Source: Rhizopus arrhizus (taxonomy: Eukaryota; Mucoromycota; Mucoromycetes; Mucorales; Rhizopodaceae). Taken from it: a stretch of DNA of 64,000 nt. The notes beneath the pieces were generated by a model. That model saw only the letters and a list, made by a program, of their open reading frames with translations, searched no databases and had not been told where the DNA came from. Positions within the stretch are counted from its first letter, which is position 1, and each line of letters starts with the position of its first letter. Positions 10,683 through 21,054 of this stretch are shown here, one piece after another. Location of the stretch: NCBI GenBank assembly GCA_024220505.1, contig JAKZZE010000008.1:930001-994000 (forward strand), in the 5' to 3' direction. The translations under genes were made by a program, and so were the position numbers.

Positions 10683-13479
10683 GGTTGTTTCGAAGCCTGT
10701 CTTAAAATTAATGTTTATATTTTTTATGTTACCATTAAGGCGTTCGAAACCATAAAGCCAAAAGGCATAAGAAGGACCAAAGTCCAAAAAGCATTCCTTG
10801 AGATGCATATGCATGTGCATGTTTGGTGTTGCCATAGAGTTTCCATATAGTCGAACACAAGTCTTGCCAAAATTTTTAAAGAGTGAATGGGCTATGTCTA
10901 TGTCTTCATTTGTAACAAGGGGCCCAGTGACCAATTTCACCGCTTCAACGTACAGCATCCAATTGTCAAAGTGCTCTCTTGCCAGTTTCTGTTTCAAGAG
11001 AAATGGAGACAGCACAACGCACCACGTTCTCCACTCGTCTGATTTCATGTTACTGAAACAACTTTCAATCTTGGCTTTTTTTTTTAAAAAAAAAAAAAAT
11101 TGTTAGCTTGAACATGAATTAAAGTTTTTTATATTTGTTACATACATCTAGATATCTTGCAGTATTGAGAAGGAATGATAACTGAGCTAGATTCATCAGC
11201 CATTGCCTTGAAATCATTTACAGTGAGCAAACCACGGCCTTCCCAAACTTCAATCATTCTTTTTGGTGTACCAAGAAACAAGTTGTGCATTGGATCCACA
11301 GCTGTCAATGTCACCACATCAAAATAACAAATTCTATGGAGCTCACTCCATTTACTCCCCGTGCTCGTCTGTAAGGCTCTTTGCTGAGTGATGTGAGTTG
11401 CATTCAGCCAGTCAAATGCTTCTTGTCTTTGTTGAATACTGTCCCTCATTATCCAGTGTTCATCATCAAAGTTGGAAAAATCAGGCTTGGATGAATTCAC
11501 ACCAGTACTGATTCTAGGAAAGACAGTTGAGCATTTGTTACAAGCCTTATGAGCTGACTGCCCCATAAACCCGGCTACTTTACGCGCTGCAGGTATGTCG
11601 CAATTGACTGATATTAAAGCAACACGAACAAGCACACCATTTGGGCATTGATAGGTGGGTATAACCACACCATCGTACAGGACAATCAACTCATCCACCA
11701 TTGGCCGCAAGAAGTTTTGAATTTGGTCATCCGTGGGCTCGCCAGGACCAGGAATCATACCAACAAGAATAACGTTGGAAGTCTTCATCCTTGAACTTCT
11801 TGGGAGATTGTTGATAGTGAGGTACACACCACCACAAGAATAGTGCATACCGTCACTAGGCTGAAACCAGTCCACATTCAACGACACCATCAACGACCTT
11901 TCTTTGTTGACAAATGGCTGAGCATTTGAGTCGGCAAGCTGACTCCAAACTCTACCATCATAGATGTCGTAAAGAACATCCTCTTCCACCGATCTACTTC
12001 TCCACTGCTCAATTTGGAACTCGAAGGCAGGACGAGCAAAAAACTTCTTTAACGTTTCCAAAATTGAGTTATAAGGGTGTTTAGGAAAGGGGAGTTTTAG
12101 GCAAATATAATATAGCAATCAAAGATAAAGAAATACTGTTAGAACTTGGTATCTCTTTATTAAGTTAAGATAACTATGATTAGATAAAAAAAAATTCTAC
12201 ATGTAAAAAATGAGAGTATTTATAGACATGATACGGATAAAGAATTAGGACAGATTTATAATCAACTTGACAGAATAGATGATTACGATTTCTAATTATT
12301 AGTTTAGCCTGTTCCTAGCTTGTATCGTCAATCATGCTATTGGGATGGTTTCAGATAACTATTTAAGGAGACGGTACGGATGAATATAAAGACTTTTAGT
12401 TCAGTGATTGGATATCATTGCTAACAATAATATCTCAGTCAGGATAAATGTTTTCATGACTAATGATGATCCGGTAAGTAATCGTCATTCCTTATTCAAC
12501 ATGCTCATACTATCACTAAACTATATTACAACCATGTCATCTTATTTGACTATGTGAAGCTAATATGAATAAAGCTTAATATAAAAATCTAATCAAAGTA
12601 TTTTATTGATCTGTGTTGGGAATAATGTTATAAATGATTCCAAGTTATGTCAATATATTATTCAGGATCATATATGATTCCTTTTACTAAAATAAAGTGA
12701 CTATAATCTTATGTATCCTTAACAAAGGGTACTCAAGAGCAGGCTTGACGGTGCTTCCAACAAAAAGAGGATTACCACATGGTTGTTCTTGGCGGTGAGG
12801 GTTGTTTGCAAACCTGACATAAGAGCATTGTCGGGCATGCAAACTTCCCGTGGTGTAAACGCTTCTGCAAAGGGAACAGACAAGAAAACGAGAAACACCA
12901 CTGCTGGCAGACGAGTAGTTGACCATGACACGAGCCGTGGAGATCTTTGTTGGTATCTCCATGTCATGGCCAAGAGCACGAACAAAGAAAGAGAGAAAGG
13001 CCAACAATTCTTCACCAGCTTGTACAGAGAGGTACTTTGCTTGAAAAAGAACCACGTAGAGCACCAAAAGATGCTTGAGCTGTTCTTCGTGGCTCAATTC
13101 CTCCTCTCCATCAACATTCATGTGGTCTAACAAATTGTAAAATACAGTTCAATAAATAAATCCTTTCTAATGTAAAATGCTTTGTCGACTGAAAATATAC
13201 CTTCAAAGGTGGTATGCTCACTTTCGTTTTCAGGGACGGCTGTTGGTTGTTGCATGACTTCGGCTACTTGTCTTCTGGACTCTATTTTTTTTTTTTTTTT
13301 TTTTTACATTAACACGAGTGCGTTTATACGAAAAAATAAAAACTATAACCTCTTCCTCTGAATCTGTCCAGACGCTTATGAGTAAGAACGGTTCTCTTTG
13401 CAAGTCTTCTAAATCCACCGGGATGCATGCTGCATTCGGTACAAGTGCAAGCGATTTTAATGTTGTTGATGTTGTTCAT
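10683..13479 (-). pseudogene. Tnp2-type (CACTA/Plavaka-like) transposase gene, broken
   Basis: A transposase gene in pieces. Exon 1 is 13350-13479 (ATG 13479), with a Cys-rich start (CTCTEC ... PGG ... H). Exon 2 is 13201-13281. The main exon is 13126 down to 11146, interrupted by a solo LTR (12078-12724). A last exon runs from 11074 to the B3 insertion. Introns 13282-13349, 13127-13200 and 11075-11145 (68, 74 and 71 nt) have GT..AG ends, and the first two join the frame exactly. Signature stretches of the Tnp2 family are clear: LNVDWFQPSDG, LTINNLPRSSRM, GMIPGPGEP, CDIPAARKVAGFMG, DPMHNLFLGTPKR, then HMHLKECFLDFGPSYAFWLYG and FERLNG. The C-terminal end is missing beyond B3. The third intron is less certain than the others. 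Confidence 0.85.
12078..12724 (-). mobile_element. Solo LTR (647 bp) in the Tnp2 gene
   Basis: Read on the minus strand it starts TGTTAAGGATACATAAG and ends CCTTTCCTAAACA. It is flanked by a perfect 5-bp duplication AAGGG (12073-12077 and 12725-12729). A near-identical copy in the other orientation is at 15904-16548. No internal retroelement sequence remains, so it is the product of LTR-LTR recombination. Confidence 0.93.
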
Positions 13480-14757
13480 TTTGAAGAATTTAGTATTTTG
13501 TAAAGAAATAAAGAAGGAAAAAAAAATGCGCCTGATAAAAAACGAGTAGTAAATTTGCAAAAACAGTCGGTGCTTAAACAATGAAATAAGGCAGTAAAAC
13601 AACTTCTTTTTTTTTTTCCCTTGTTTTGTTTCATGGAATACTCTAGATGCCAAAGGCACAAAACAAAAAAAAGGAAAGCTCAAGCACTGGTCAAATGTAA
13701 GCTTATAAAAAAGTAATAACAACCAAGTCTAATGTCGGTTTCTTTTTTTTTTTTTTTACATTAGGAATTCCTAATGGGACACATTCGGATGACGAACATG
13801 AGCCACATGAGCAAAGTTGTTCGTTTTAACACGATAAAACTATAAGAATATCAAACTTATATTGTTGCTTGTTGTTGAAAAGCCCTTTTTGGTAAAGGAA
13901 GTTGGCAATGTTAACATCTCTAATGGCTAATGGCTAATGGCTAATGGCTAATTGCAAATTACACCCATGTGCAAACATAAAGTAAGTAATGAACCAATAT
14001 AAGCTTAAAAACATATATTCTTTTATATTATTTGTCATAAAAAAATAATAAAGCAATATATTTACTTGAAAAACAAAAAAATTGTGCTTGTATCTATTAA
14101 TTATAATTGCCTTGTAACAAGATGTTAACAAAGCTTCTTTTTTTTTATTCTTTTTAGAATATACACATATTCTTTTGTTACAATGTAAAAGCATTTGTAT
14201 TTTTATAAAACATGTTTACTGTTAGGTTATTGTTTTCATTTGAATAAGTAACCTTTTATTGCTATGCTCTTTTTTTTTTTTTTTTACTTCTAATTTTCCA
14301 GCTTCTTTTTTTTTCCCCAAACGCAACTATTTTGTTACGTTCTGTTACACGCTTCAAATGAACTAAGCTAAAGATCACAGACTGCCTTCCTAATATGTAT
14401 TCTTCTGATCAAAATAATCGCATGGTGCTTTTGATTTCCGCATTTTGCCCTCAAAAATAAAAAAAAAAGATACCGGTCTTTCAACGATAGAGGAGAACAA
14501 GCTTTCCAAAAAAAGATCATCTGTAAAAAAGACATTTTTTTAAAACGTGAATAACTTTATGAATATTTACCCTACAATGAAAAAAATAACATTACTTAAT
14601 TTCTTTATTTTTTCGCATCTAAATCTTTTTTCATATTTCGAAAATGACCAATACAGCAAGATATAATGTTTTTTTAAAAAAAAACTTTAAAATCTGTGGA
14701 CCTATGACTGTCACCGATATCAGAATTCTACGTCAAAGGTGCAACATTATTTGCAGT
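13480..14757. other. AT-rich non-coding stretch
   Basis: Long T runs (around 13742-13757, 14272-14286 and others), a perfect 16-bp palindrome at 13760-13775 and a heptamer repeat at 13921-13955. Short open frames here have homopolymer-rich translations and I do not accept them as genes. It probably contains the promoter side of the Tnp2 gene and the left flank of the LINE array. Confidence 0.5.
13921..13955 (+). repeat. Short tandem repeat, heptamer TAATGGC x5
   Basis: Four perfect TAATGGC units followed by one variant (TAATTGC). Confidence 0.9.
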
Positions 14758-14816
14758 GACAGCGGACCAGAAGACAGAGTTTCGCAAAATTGCTTCCAAG
14801 TAGCACGACGACGACA
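14758..14816 (-). mobile_element. 5'-truncated LINE remnant (L0)
   Basis: 59 bp matching an internal part of L-family ORF2 (residues reading CRRRATWKQFCETLSSGPL). Its upstream end joins directly to the tRNA head CCCGTTTAGCACAG, with none of the usual LINE 5' tip sequence. This is what a 5'-truncated insertion at the same tRNA site would leave. The rest of its 3' part is lost. Confidence 0.7.
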
Positions 14817-14831
14817 GCCCGTTTAGCACAG
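14817..14831 (+). repeat. tRNA-Thr head copy 1 (target duplication)
   Basis: GCCCGTTTAGCACAG, identical to nucleotides 1-15 of the tRNA-Thr at 63216. It lies between L0 and the 3' end of L1. The first G could also belong to L0. Confidence 0.9.
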
Positions 14832-15029
14832 ATAAAAGATTTTTGTTTATTAAATGGCAAGGAGACGTTACAGTATATGTCTCGCCATGAGGTGCAATAC
14901 ATTTTACAAAAAAAATAAAACAAGATAAAAGAGTAATAAGAGTTAAGAAATAAAAAAACTAGACATAGCTAGAGAAAAAAAGAAAAGGCAAAGTAAATAA
15001 AGAGAAATAAAGGCAGCAATTAACAATTG

Positions 15030-18000
15030 TTAATCTTGTACTGATTCAAAGAACAAATGATCGACTGCACTTGACAGTGATATTGGACGAATCTTGTCCA
15101 AGAAAAGAGAACCAGATGTGTCGATAGACGATCCAACAAATGTGCCTTCGGGAAGGCAAATCTGTTCGATTTCAAGGAGGACTTGACAGACAACAGGCCA
15201 CCAAAGGGACCAACGAGAGAACAGTGCTTCTGATGGATATGCTGGAAGTTTCCTTGGCAACATATTCAGAACATGATCCAAAGGATTGGGCTTGATGTCA
15301 ACAGGCAAGCTTAATCTTTCAGCAACACGGAGACAGGACAAGAGATGAGCACGAGAGGCATGAATCGGACCACAGCTACAGTCGATAGGACGAGCAGGAA
15401 GCCACCCCATACGCCATCGAAGGATGCGACTACGGTCAGAGAGGAGCATTGGGATGAAGAACATACCATCAATGCCAATACTTGGACGACAAGCAGAGAG
15501 AAGGACAGGTGGATCAGGACGATCCAAGATTCGATACAGAAGGTCATTGCGGTAAGCAAGCACACTCTGCTTGACATGGGCATCGGTGGAGAGATGTGCA
15601 AGGCGATCATCAACAGAAGTATACCCACCCGTATACCGAGGGTTCGACCAGAGAGGGTTCTGCTTCAGCAATGCCGGCCATCGGAAACGGTTCTTGATGG
15701 GGGCAGCAGCGACAAAGGGAACCAACTTGGCAAGCAGACAATCATCAGGAAGATGGTGGACACGGACAATCATCTTGAGTACCAAAGTATGGGCCCGTAC
15801 ATGCATCGATGGAGTACTTGTCAAGTGCTTGAACACCGTGGTAGAGGCACGAGGATGACCACCGAACGCCAAACGAAGACACTGATCTTGGGCACGATCC
15901 AATTGTTAAGGATACATAAGATTATAGTCACTTTATTTTAGTAAAAGGAATCATATATGATCCTGAATAATATGTTGACATAACTTGGAATCATTTATAA
16001 CATTATTCCCAACACAGATCAATAAAATACTTTGATTAGATTTTTATATTAAGCTTTATTCATATTAGCTTCACATAGTCAAATAAGATGACATGGTTGT
16101 AATATAGTTTATTAATAATATGAGCATGTTGAATAAGGAATGACGATTACTTACCGGATCATCATTAGTCATGAAAACATTTATTCTGACTGAGATATTA
16201 TTGTTAGCAATGATATCCAATCACTGAACTAAAAGTCTTTATATTCATCCGTACCGTCTCCTTAAATAGTTATCTGAAACCATCCCAATAGCATGATTGA
16301 CGATACAAGCTAGGAACAGGCTAAACTAATAATTAGAAATCGTAATCATCTATTCTGTCAAGTTGATTATAAATCTGTCCTAATTCTTTATCCGTATCAT
16401 GTCTATAAATACTCTCACTTTTTACATGTAGAATTTTTGAATCATAAAATAGTTATCTTAACTTAATAAAGAGATACCAAGTTCTAACAGTATTTCTTTA
16501 TCTTTGATTGCTATATTATATTTACCTAAAACTCCCCTTTCCTAAACACCAATAGAGCCAGTTGCTTTTGTAGAAAGGTACAGATGCACAAACCATACTC
16601 GAATCTAGGTCTAATAAAGATAGTATAGAGACGAGTAGCAGTAAGGCGAGAGAAGCCAGGAGAGCGGATACCGACAGGCAAAAGGAAGCGACGCATAGCA
16701 GAGACAGCAGAGGTAACATTCCGTTGGATCAGCAGACCAGTAGCGATGGTGCCAGTATCATCAAATGGGACGCCGAGATAGTTGAAGGTAGATTGAATGG
16801 GAATGTCATCACCATACAACTTTAGCTGGGGACCACCAAGAGAGAAAGCAGAGTTGAGCACCACACACTTGGCAGGATTCCATCGGTAACCCAAGGAGAA
16901 AGAATGTTCTTCAGCTGCCTTGAGAAGACGAGGCATGACTTCAGGTGCTCCTATAAGGACAACGTCATCAGCGTACAAGAGACAGTTCAACCAGAGGCCA
17001 TCGAATTCACGTTGTGGTTTGGAGCTGTAGTACCTTGCCGAGATTGGTAGTCGAACAGAACGAAGCAGAGCTGGGAGGCTGTTGATGTAGATGGAATACA
17101 AGAATGGCGAAAGGATTGAACCTTGAAGCACACCAGTTCTTGGCCAGAAGACAGGAGAGGTGAAACCAGAGACCAAGACTTCTATACTTACTTTGTCAAA
17201 CAGACATTGGAGTAGACCAAGTAGAGCAGGAGAGATGTAGGTCTCTAGAGCACGCCATATGATTGCTCGATCGACGGTGTCATAAGCAGACTTGATATCT
17301 AAGAAGGCCAAGACAGGAGGTTCACCGTGATGATCGATAGCATGCTGTCGACAGAGCTCATTCAGACAGAGCGCTTGATCCAGAGCACTACGACTATGAC
17401 GGAAGCCGCCTTGGACAGGGTCGAGTGATGGAGCGGTGTCTTCAAGAGTTGTCTGCAAGCACAGTTCAAAGAGCTTTCGCAATACCGATGTCAGGCTGAT
17501 CGGTCGATAGTTTGCTGGTTGCAGTGGATCACCCTTCTTGTAGATCGGGACCACTTGAGCAGTGCACCATGCAGCAGGGACAGCAGACCATATCCAGCAC
17601 AGACGAAAGAGCAAGGTAAGAACAGGGACCAGATCATCAGCAATTGGCAATAGCATCTCTGTTCGTAAGTGATCACAACCTGGAGCCTTGCGACGCGAGA
17701 GACGTTTGAGAAGCGCAGTGCGCACCGTTTCTATATCCACTGGACACGGATCATCTTCAAGACAATGAGGGCCAGAGGGGATCGGTGGTGCATTGTACCT
17801 AGTCGATGGTAATGACGAGCCAGAGAATACTTGCTTCAAGTGATTAGCCATGGTTATAGCCGCAACAGTGGGACCCTCCGGATGGGAGTAAGAAGGAGAC
17901 AATGTGCGGTTGCGTCTAATTCTCTTGATAGTAGCAGTGGTGTCAGACAGCGGACCAGAAGACAAAGTTTCGCAGAATTGCTTCCAAGTAGCACGGCGAC

Positions 18001-19180
18001 GACAGTACAAGGCACTTTTGAACCGATGGGCAGCAACTTCATATTCTTGCCATCGAAGTACTTTGTTGATACCAACGGTTCTTTTCCACTTGCGACGGGC
18101 TTGTTCACGACGGTCAAACAGAGCTTGAAGATCATCAGTCCAGAACCAGGCATTGGCAGAACCACGAGGCTTCTTTGGACCAACAGAGTCATCCAGACAA
18201 GAGTGAATGATGGTAGTCAACTCGTTGGCAAGGAGATCCATGTCGGGTGCTGTGCTATTGGTAGATGATGCATATGTTGTCAAGCATTCACGAAACGGTT
18301 GGATACGATCCCGGAAGAGGTCAACATAGAGGCAGTCAGGCTCGGTCAGTCTACTCAGATTCCATAAACGACGAGGATGAGCAGGTGGAGGCGGTGGTGG
18401 AGGCAGGACACAGGACAACGACACAGGATGATGGTCTGAACCAAGAGAGAGGTCTTCATGTACAAGCATCTTTGGGTTCACCAGTTGCTGTGAACTGAGA
18501 AACAAGTCGATGACACTGTTGCAGTGTTCACCGGTGGTAGCATTGACACGGCCTTGAGCACAATAGGTTGGGATACCATAGGCTAGTTGAGTATTCCAAC
18601 ATGTCATTCCATTCTCCAGGATCCAGCTGAACAACTTGATGCCACGAGTGGTAGTTCTTGAATCACCAAGAAGGTGTTGGTGTCGAGCGTTAAAGTCACC
18701 GCACACAATCATGTTGGTCTGTGATGGATGTGTTTGGTGAGGAAGTCCATCGAGTATATCCATTGCTTCGAGGTCAGAGAGCGACGGCGGTAGATAGGCA
18801 CAGTGAACAAGCAAGGTGGAGACTTGACAGCTGAGCACATAAGGATTGTCAGAGGGAAAGTGAGTGACAGGATAGGGACAATCAGGATTGACAAGCAGAC
18901 TGATGCCCATCTGTCCTCGACTTTGACCCTCAAGCGGTACGCCATAGGTATGGTATTGTTGCCATAAAGTCATAAGCCTGAGTGGAGATAACAACCAGGT
19001 TTCAGTGATAAAAATGAGTGACGATGTAAGGAGCGAATTGGTGGTTTGATCAACAGTGTAGCGATTACAGCCATTGGCATTCCACAGGGTCATAGTAAGC
19101 ATATTGTTGTTTGTACAAGTACGGGTATCTTGGTTGGGCAGAGGCATATTTAAATCTTCAATAGGTGAGACACTCATCAT
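15030..19180 (-). pseudogene. L1 ORF2 (endonuclease/reverse transcriptase), split by solo LTR
   Basis: ORF2 of the LINE: endonuclease and reverse transcriptase. The N-terminal 880 or so residues (16549-19180) hold the endonuclease and the RT with YADD; the C-terminal 290 (15030-15903), with the Cys-His cluster, lie on the other side of the LTR. The frame resumes exactly after removing the LTR and one CCAAT. The start ATGATG overlaps the ORF1 stop. The RT in this truncated form ends soon after the thumb region. Confidence 0.92.
15904..16548 (+). mobile_element. Solo LTR (645 bp) in L1 ORF2
   Basis: Starts TGTTAAGGATACATAAG, ends CCTTTCCTAAACA, with a perfect 5-bp duplication CCAAT (15899-15903 and 16549-16553). 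Same family as 12078-12724. Intact L copies show the empty site at the homologous place in ORF2. Confidence 0.95.
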
Positions 19181-20616
19181 TGGGATGAGGTCGATTCACC
19201 GACATCGAGAGGATCAAGTTCTGTAGTGCTGAATGTGCTATGGATTTCTTCCATCGTGGCATCTTGGGTCGATCCAGTGGTTCTAGCAGCACGGGTAACA
19301 GTAGGTACAACTTCTTTGTACTGATCAAGGGTGATCCAATTCTTCACAAAGAAGGAACGAGCAACAGCAGGGCGGACAGACTCACGGATGTGTTGTAAAG
19401 CACGGACAAGGCGAGCTTGATGTACTTCGGTACACTTGGCAGCACGATCAGATTCAGATAAATCAGCAAACTTGGGATCACGCAGGAGATCAGGGTTCAA
19501 AGGATTGAATCCTTGAATTGGTTCGACCTTGGCTTTGGCAAAGGCAGCAAGCAGATCAGCAGTGTATTCTGTGTGCACCAAAAGAGCAACCACTTGACGG
19601 TCAGGGTAATGTACATCCAGCACACGAGCGTTGTTAATTTTAAGCTTATGTAGCTTGCTACGAAGACTGGATATGGGTTCACGGTATCGACTTGGCAAGT
19701 ACACGTACTCATAGTCATGATGAGCAGCGACAGGGACAAAGCGGCGGTGTATGGCTTCCATTTGACGAGCAGTAGTCTTGCGACGGCGTGATGGTGCCTT
19801 GCTCTTTGGTGCAGGTGCATCCTTACCTTTTGTTGCCACAGCAGCGAAAGAAAGTGGTTCAGTCGATGAAGTCAACGAGGTATTGGGACATGCGTACTTG
19901 GATGCTTCGGTACCTTGAGTGACTTTGGAATCCAGTACCAAGGTGGGGATGGCTTCGGTAGATACCTGGGCTTCAAGTTCTGCTATACGTTGCTGAGCAA
20001 TGTCCAAGTCGGTGCGCAAACGTTTGTTTTCTGCCATGACTTCTTCAAGAGCGTTCAAACGTTGGTTTAAAAAGCGTGTTTGATCTTGTTGCTGCTTTTG
20101 ATATACTATAAACCAATCTGGAATACCAGATTGGGAGCTAAGATCAAGTATTTGAGTATCGCATAGAGCTAAAGGGTTTACTTCCCTGGTAAATAATGGT
20201 TTGAGTGCGGAGTCATTCTGACTAAATGAAAAGTCTACAGGCTTGTCTAAACTGAGCTTGAAAGAAGAGGTGCTAGGATTCAAGTTCTTGTTCTTGGTCT
20301 TGAGGATTTGACTACGGGTAGTAGGCTTGGTGATGGTCTGTTTAACATTCGTAGGAACGTAAGGTGGAGTTCTGTCAGCAATTGTGCGCTTGCTGGGAAT
20401 TTCAATTGGTGTGCCCATAGTGAGTGCGGACTGAACAGTTGGTGCGGGTTGAACAAATGGTCCGGGTTGGACAACTGGTGTGCCCTTAGGGTGTGCGGAC
20501 TGAACAATTGTTTCGGGTTGAACAACTTGTCCGGGCTGAACAAGTGGTGCGGACTGGACATGTGGTGCTGGCACGGACGTGCCATTGCCGCTCTGATCTT
20601 GAGAATTTTTTTCCAT
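19177..20616 (-). CDS. L1 ORF1 protein (LINE nucleic-acid-binding partner)
   Basis: 479-residue ORF1 of the LINE, expected to bind the element RNA. I chose ATG 20616 (MEKNSQ) because all L copies share it; here the frame happens to stay open further upstream. Parts in order: a proline/glutamine-rich repeat of VQPG/VQSA-type units (about residues 15-75), a coiled coil with heptads (QTRFLNQRLNALEEVM ... RIAELEAQ), a basic Arg/Lys patch (SRRRKTTARQ) and a conserved globular part (YVYLPSRYR ... RVLDVHYPDRQVVALLVH) that is also in M1 ORF1. The stop overlaps the ORF2 start by 4 nt (ATGA). Confidence 0.85.
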   Translation of the reverse strand: MEKNSQDQSGNGTSVPAPHVQSAPLVQPGQVVQPETIVQSAHPKGTPVVQPGPFVQPAPTVQSALTMGTPIEIPSKRTIADRTPPYVPTNVKQTITKPTTRSQILKTKNKNLNPSTSSFKLSLDKPVDFSFSQNDSALKPLFTREVNPLALCDTQILDLSSQSGIPDWFIVYQKQQQDQTRFLNQRLNALEEVMAENKRLRTDLDIAQQRIAELEAQVSTEAIPTLVLDSKVTQGTEASKYACPNTSLTSSTEPLSFAAVATKGKDAPAPKSKAPSRRRKTTARQMEAIHRRFVPVAAHHDYEYVYLPSRYREPISSLRSKLHKLKINNARVLDVHYPDRQVVALLVHTEYTADLLAAFAKAKVEPIQGFNPLNPDLLRDPKFADLSESDRAAKCTEVHQARLVRALQHIRESVRPAVARSFFVKNWITLDQYKEVVPTVTRAARTTGSTQDATMEEIHSTFSTTELDPLDVGESTSSQ

Positions 20617-20843
20617 GAGAGATCTCGAAATGTCAATATTCAAACGATTCGTTTTTTGGATATAGCTTGACGAATACGCTTCTATTTGGGTTGTAGTTTG
20701 TAATAAAGTTGTTTTGGATGTTGTATCTATCTTGCTAATGATGGATGGATGCGATTTAACAGATGGATGTAAAAGATATTTGTGCGGATAAACGTTTAAC
20801 CATGTGGATGTTGGTGTAACGGTTAAGAACACGAAAGAAAGGC

Positions 20844-20858
20844 GCCCGTTTAGCACAG
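20844..20858 (+). repeat. tRNA-Thr head copy 2 (target duplication)
   Basis: GCCCGTTTAGCACAG between the 5' tip of L1 and the 3' end of L2. Confidence 0.95.
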
Positions 20859-21054
20859 ATAAAAGATTTTTGTTTATTGAATGGCAAGGAGACGTTACAG
20901 TATGTGTCTCGCCATGAGGTGCAATAACTTTTAGAAAAGATAAAACAAGATAAAAGAGTAATAAGAGTTAAGAAATAAAAAAACTAGACATAGCTAGAGA
21001 AAAAAAGAAAAGGCAAAGTAAATAAAGAGAAATAAAGGCAGCAATTAACAATTG

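Larger units (their letters stand above)
14832..20843 (-). mobile_element. LINE copy L1 (L family), full length, with solo LTR inside
   Basis: A two-ORF non-LTR retrotransposon on the minus strand. Its 3' end (14832, no poly-A tail) abuts a 15-bp tRNA head and its 5' tip (ending CGAAAGAAAGGC in plus-strand view) abuts the next head at 20844. Without the LTR it is about 5.36 kb. ORF1 is intact; ORF2 is interrupted by a solo LTR at 15904-16548. Confidence 0.93.

Noticed and set aside
10386..11048. One 220-residue minus-strand protein
   Set aside because: It is a Tnp2 exon fused by chance to the end of B3; the junction is the TA at 10681.
14644..14826. Plus-strand 60-codon frame
   Set aside because: It overlaps the antisense of L0 and the tRNA head; no coding features.
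20617..20856. N-terminal extension of L1 ORF1 to 559 residues
   Set aside because: The frame is open by chance up to the tRNA head. Other L copies have a stop in this stretch, and all share the ATG at MEKNSQ.
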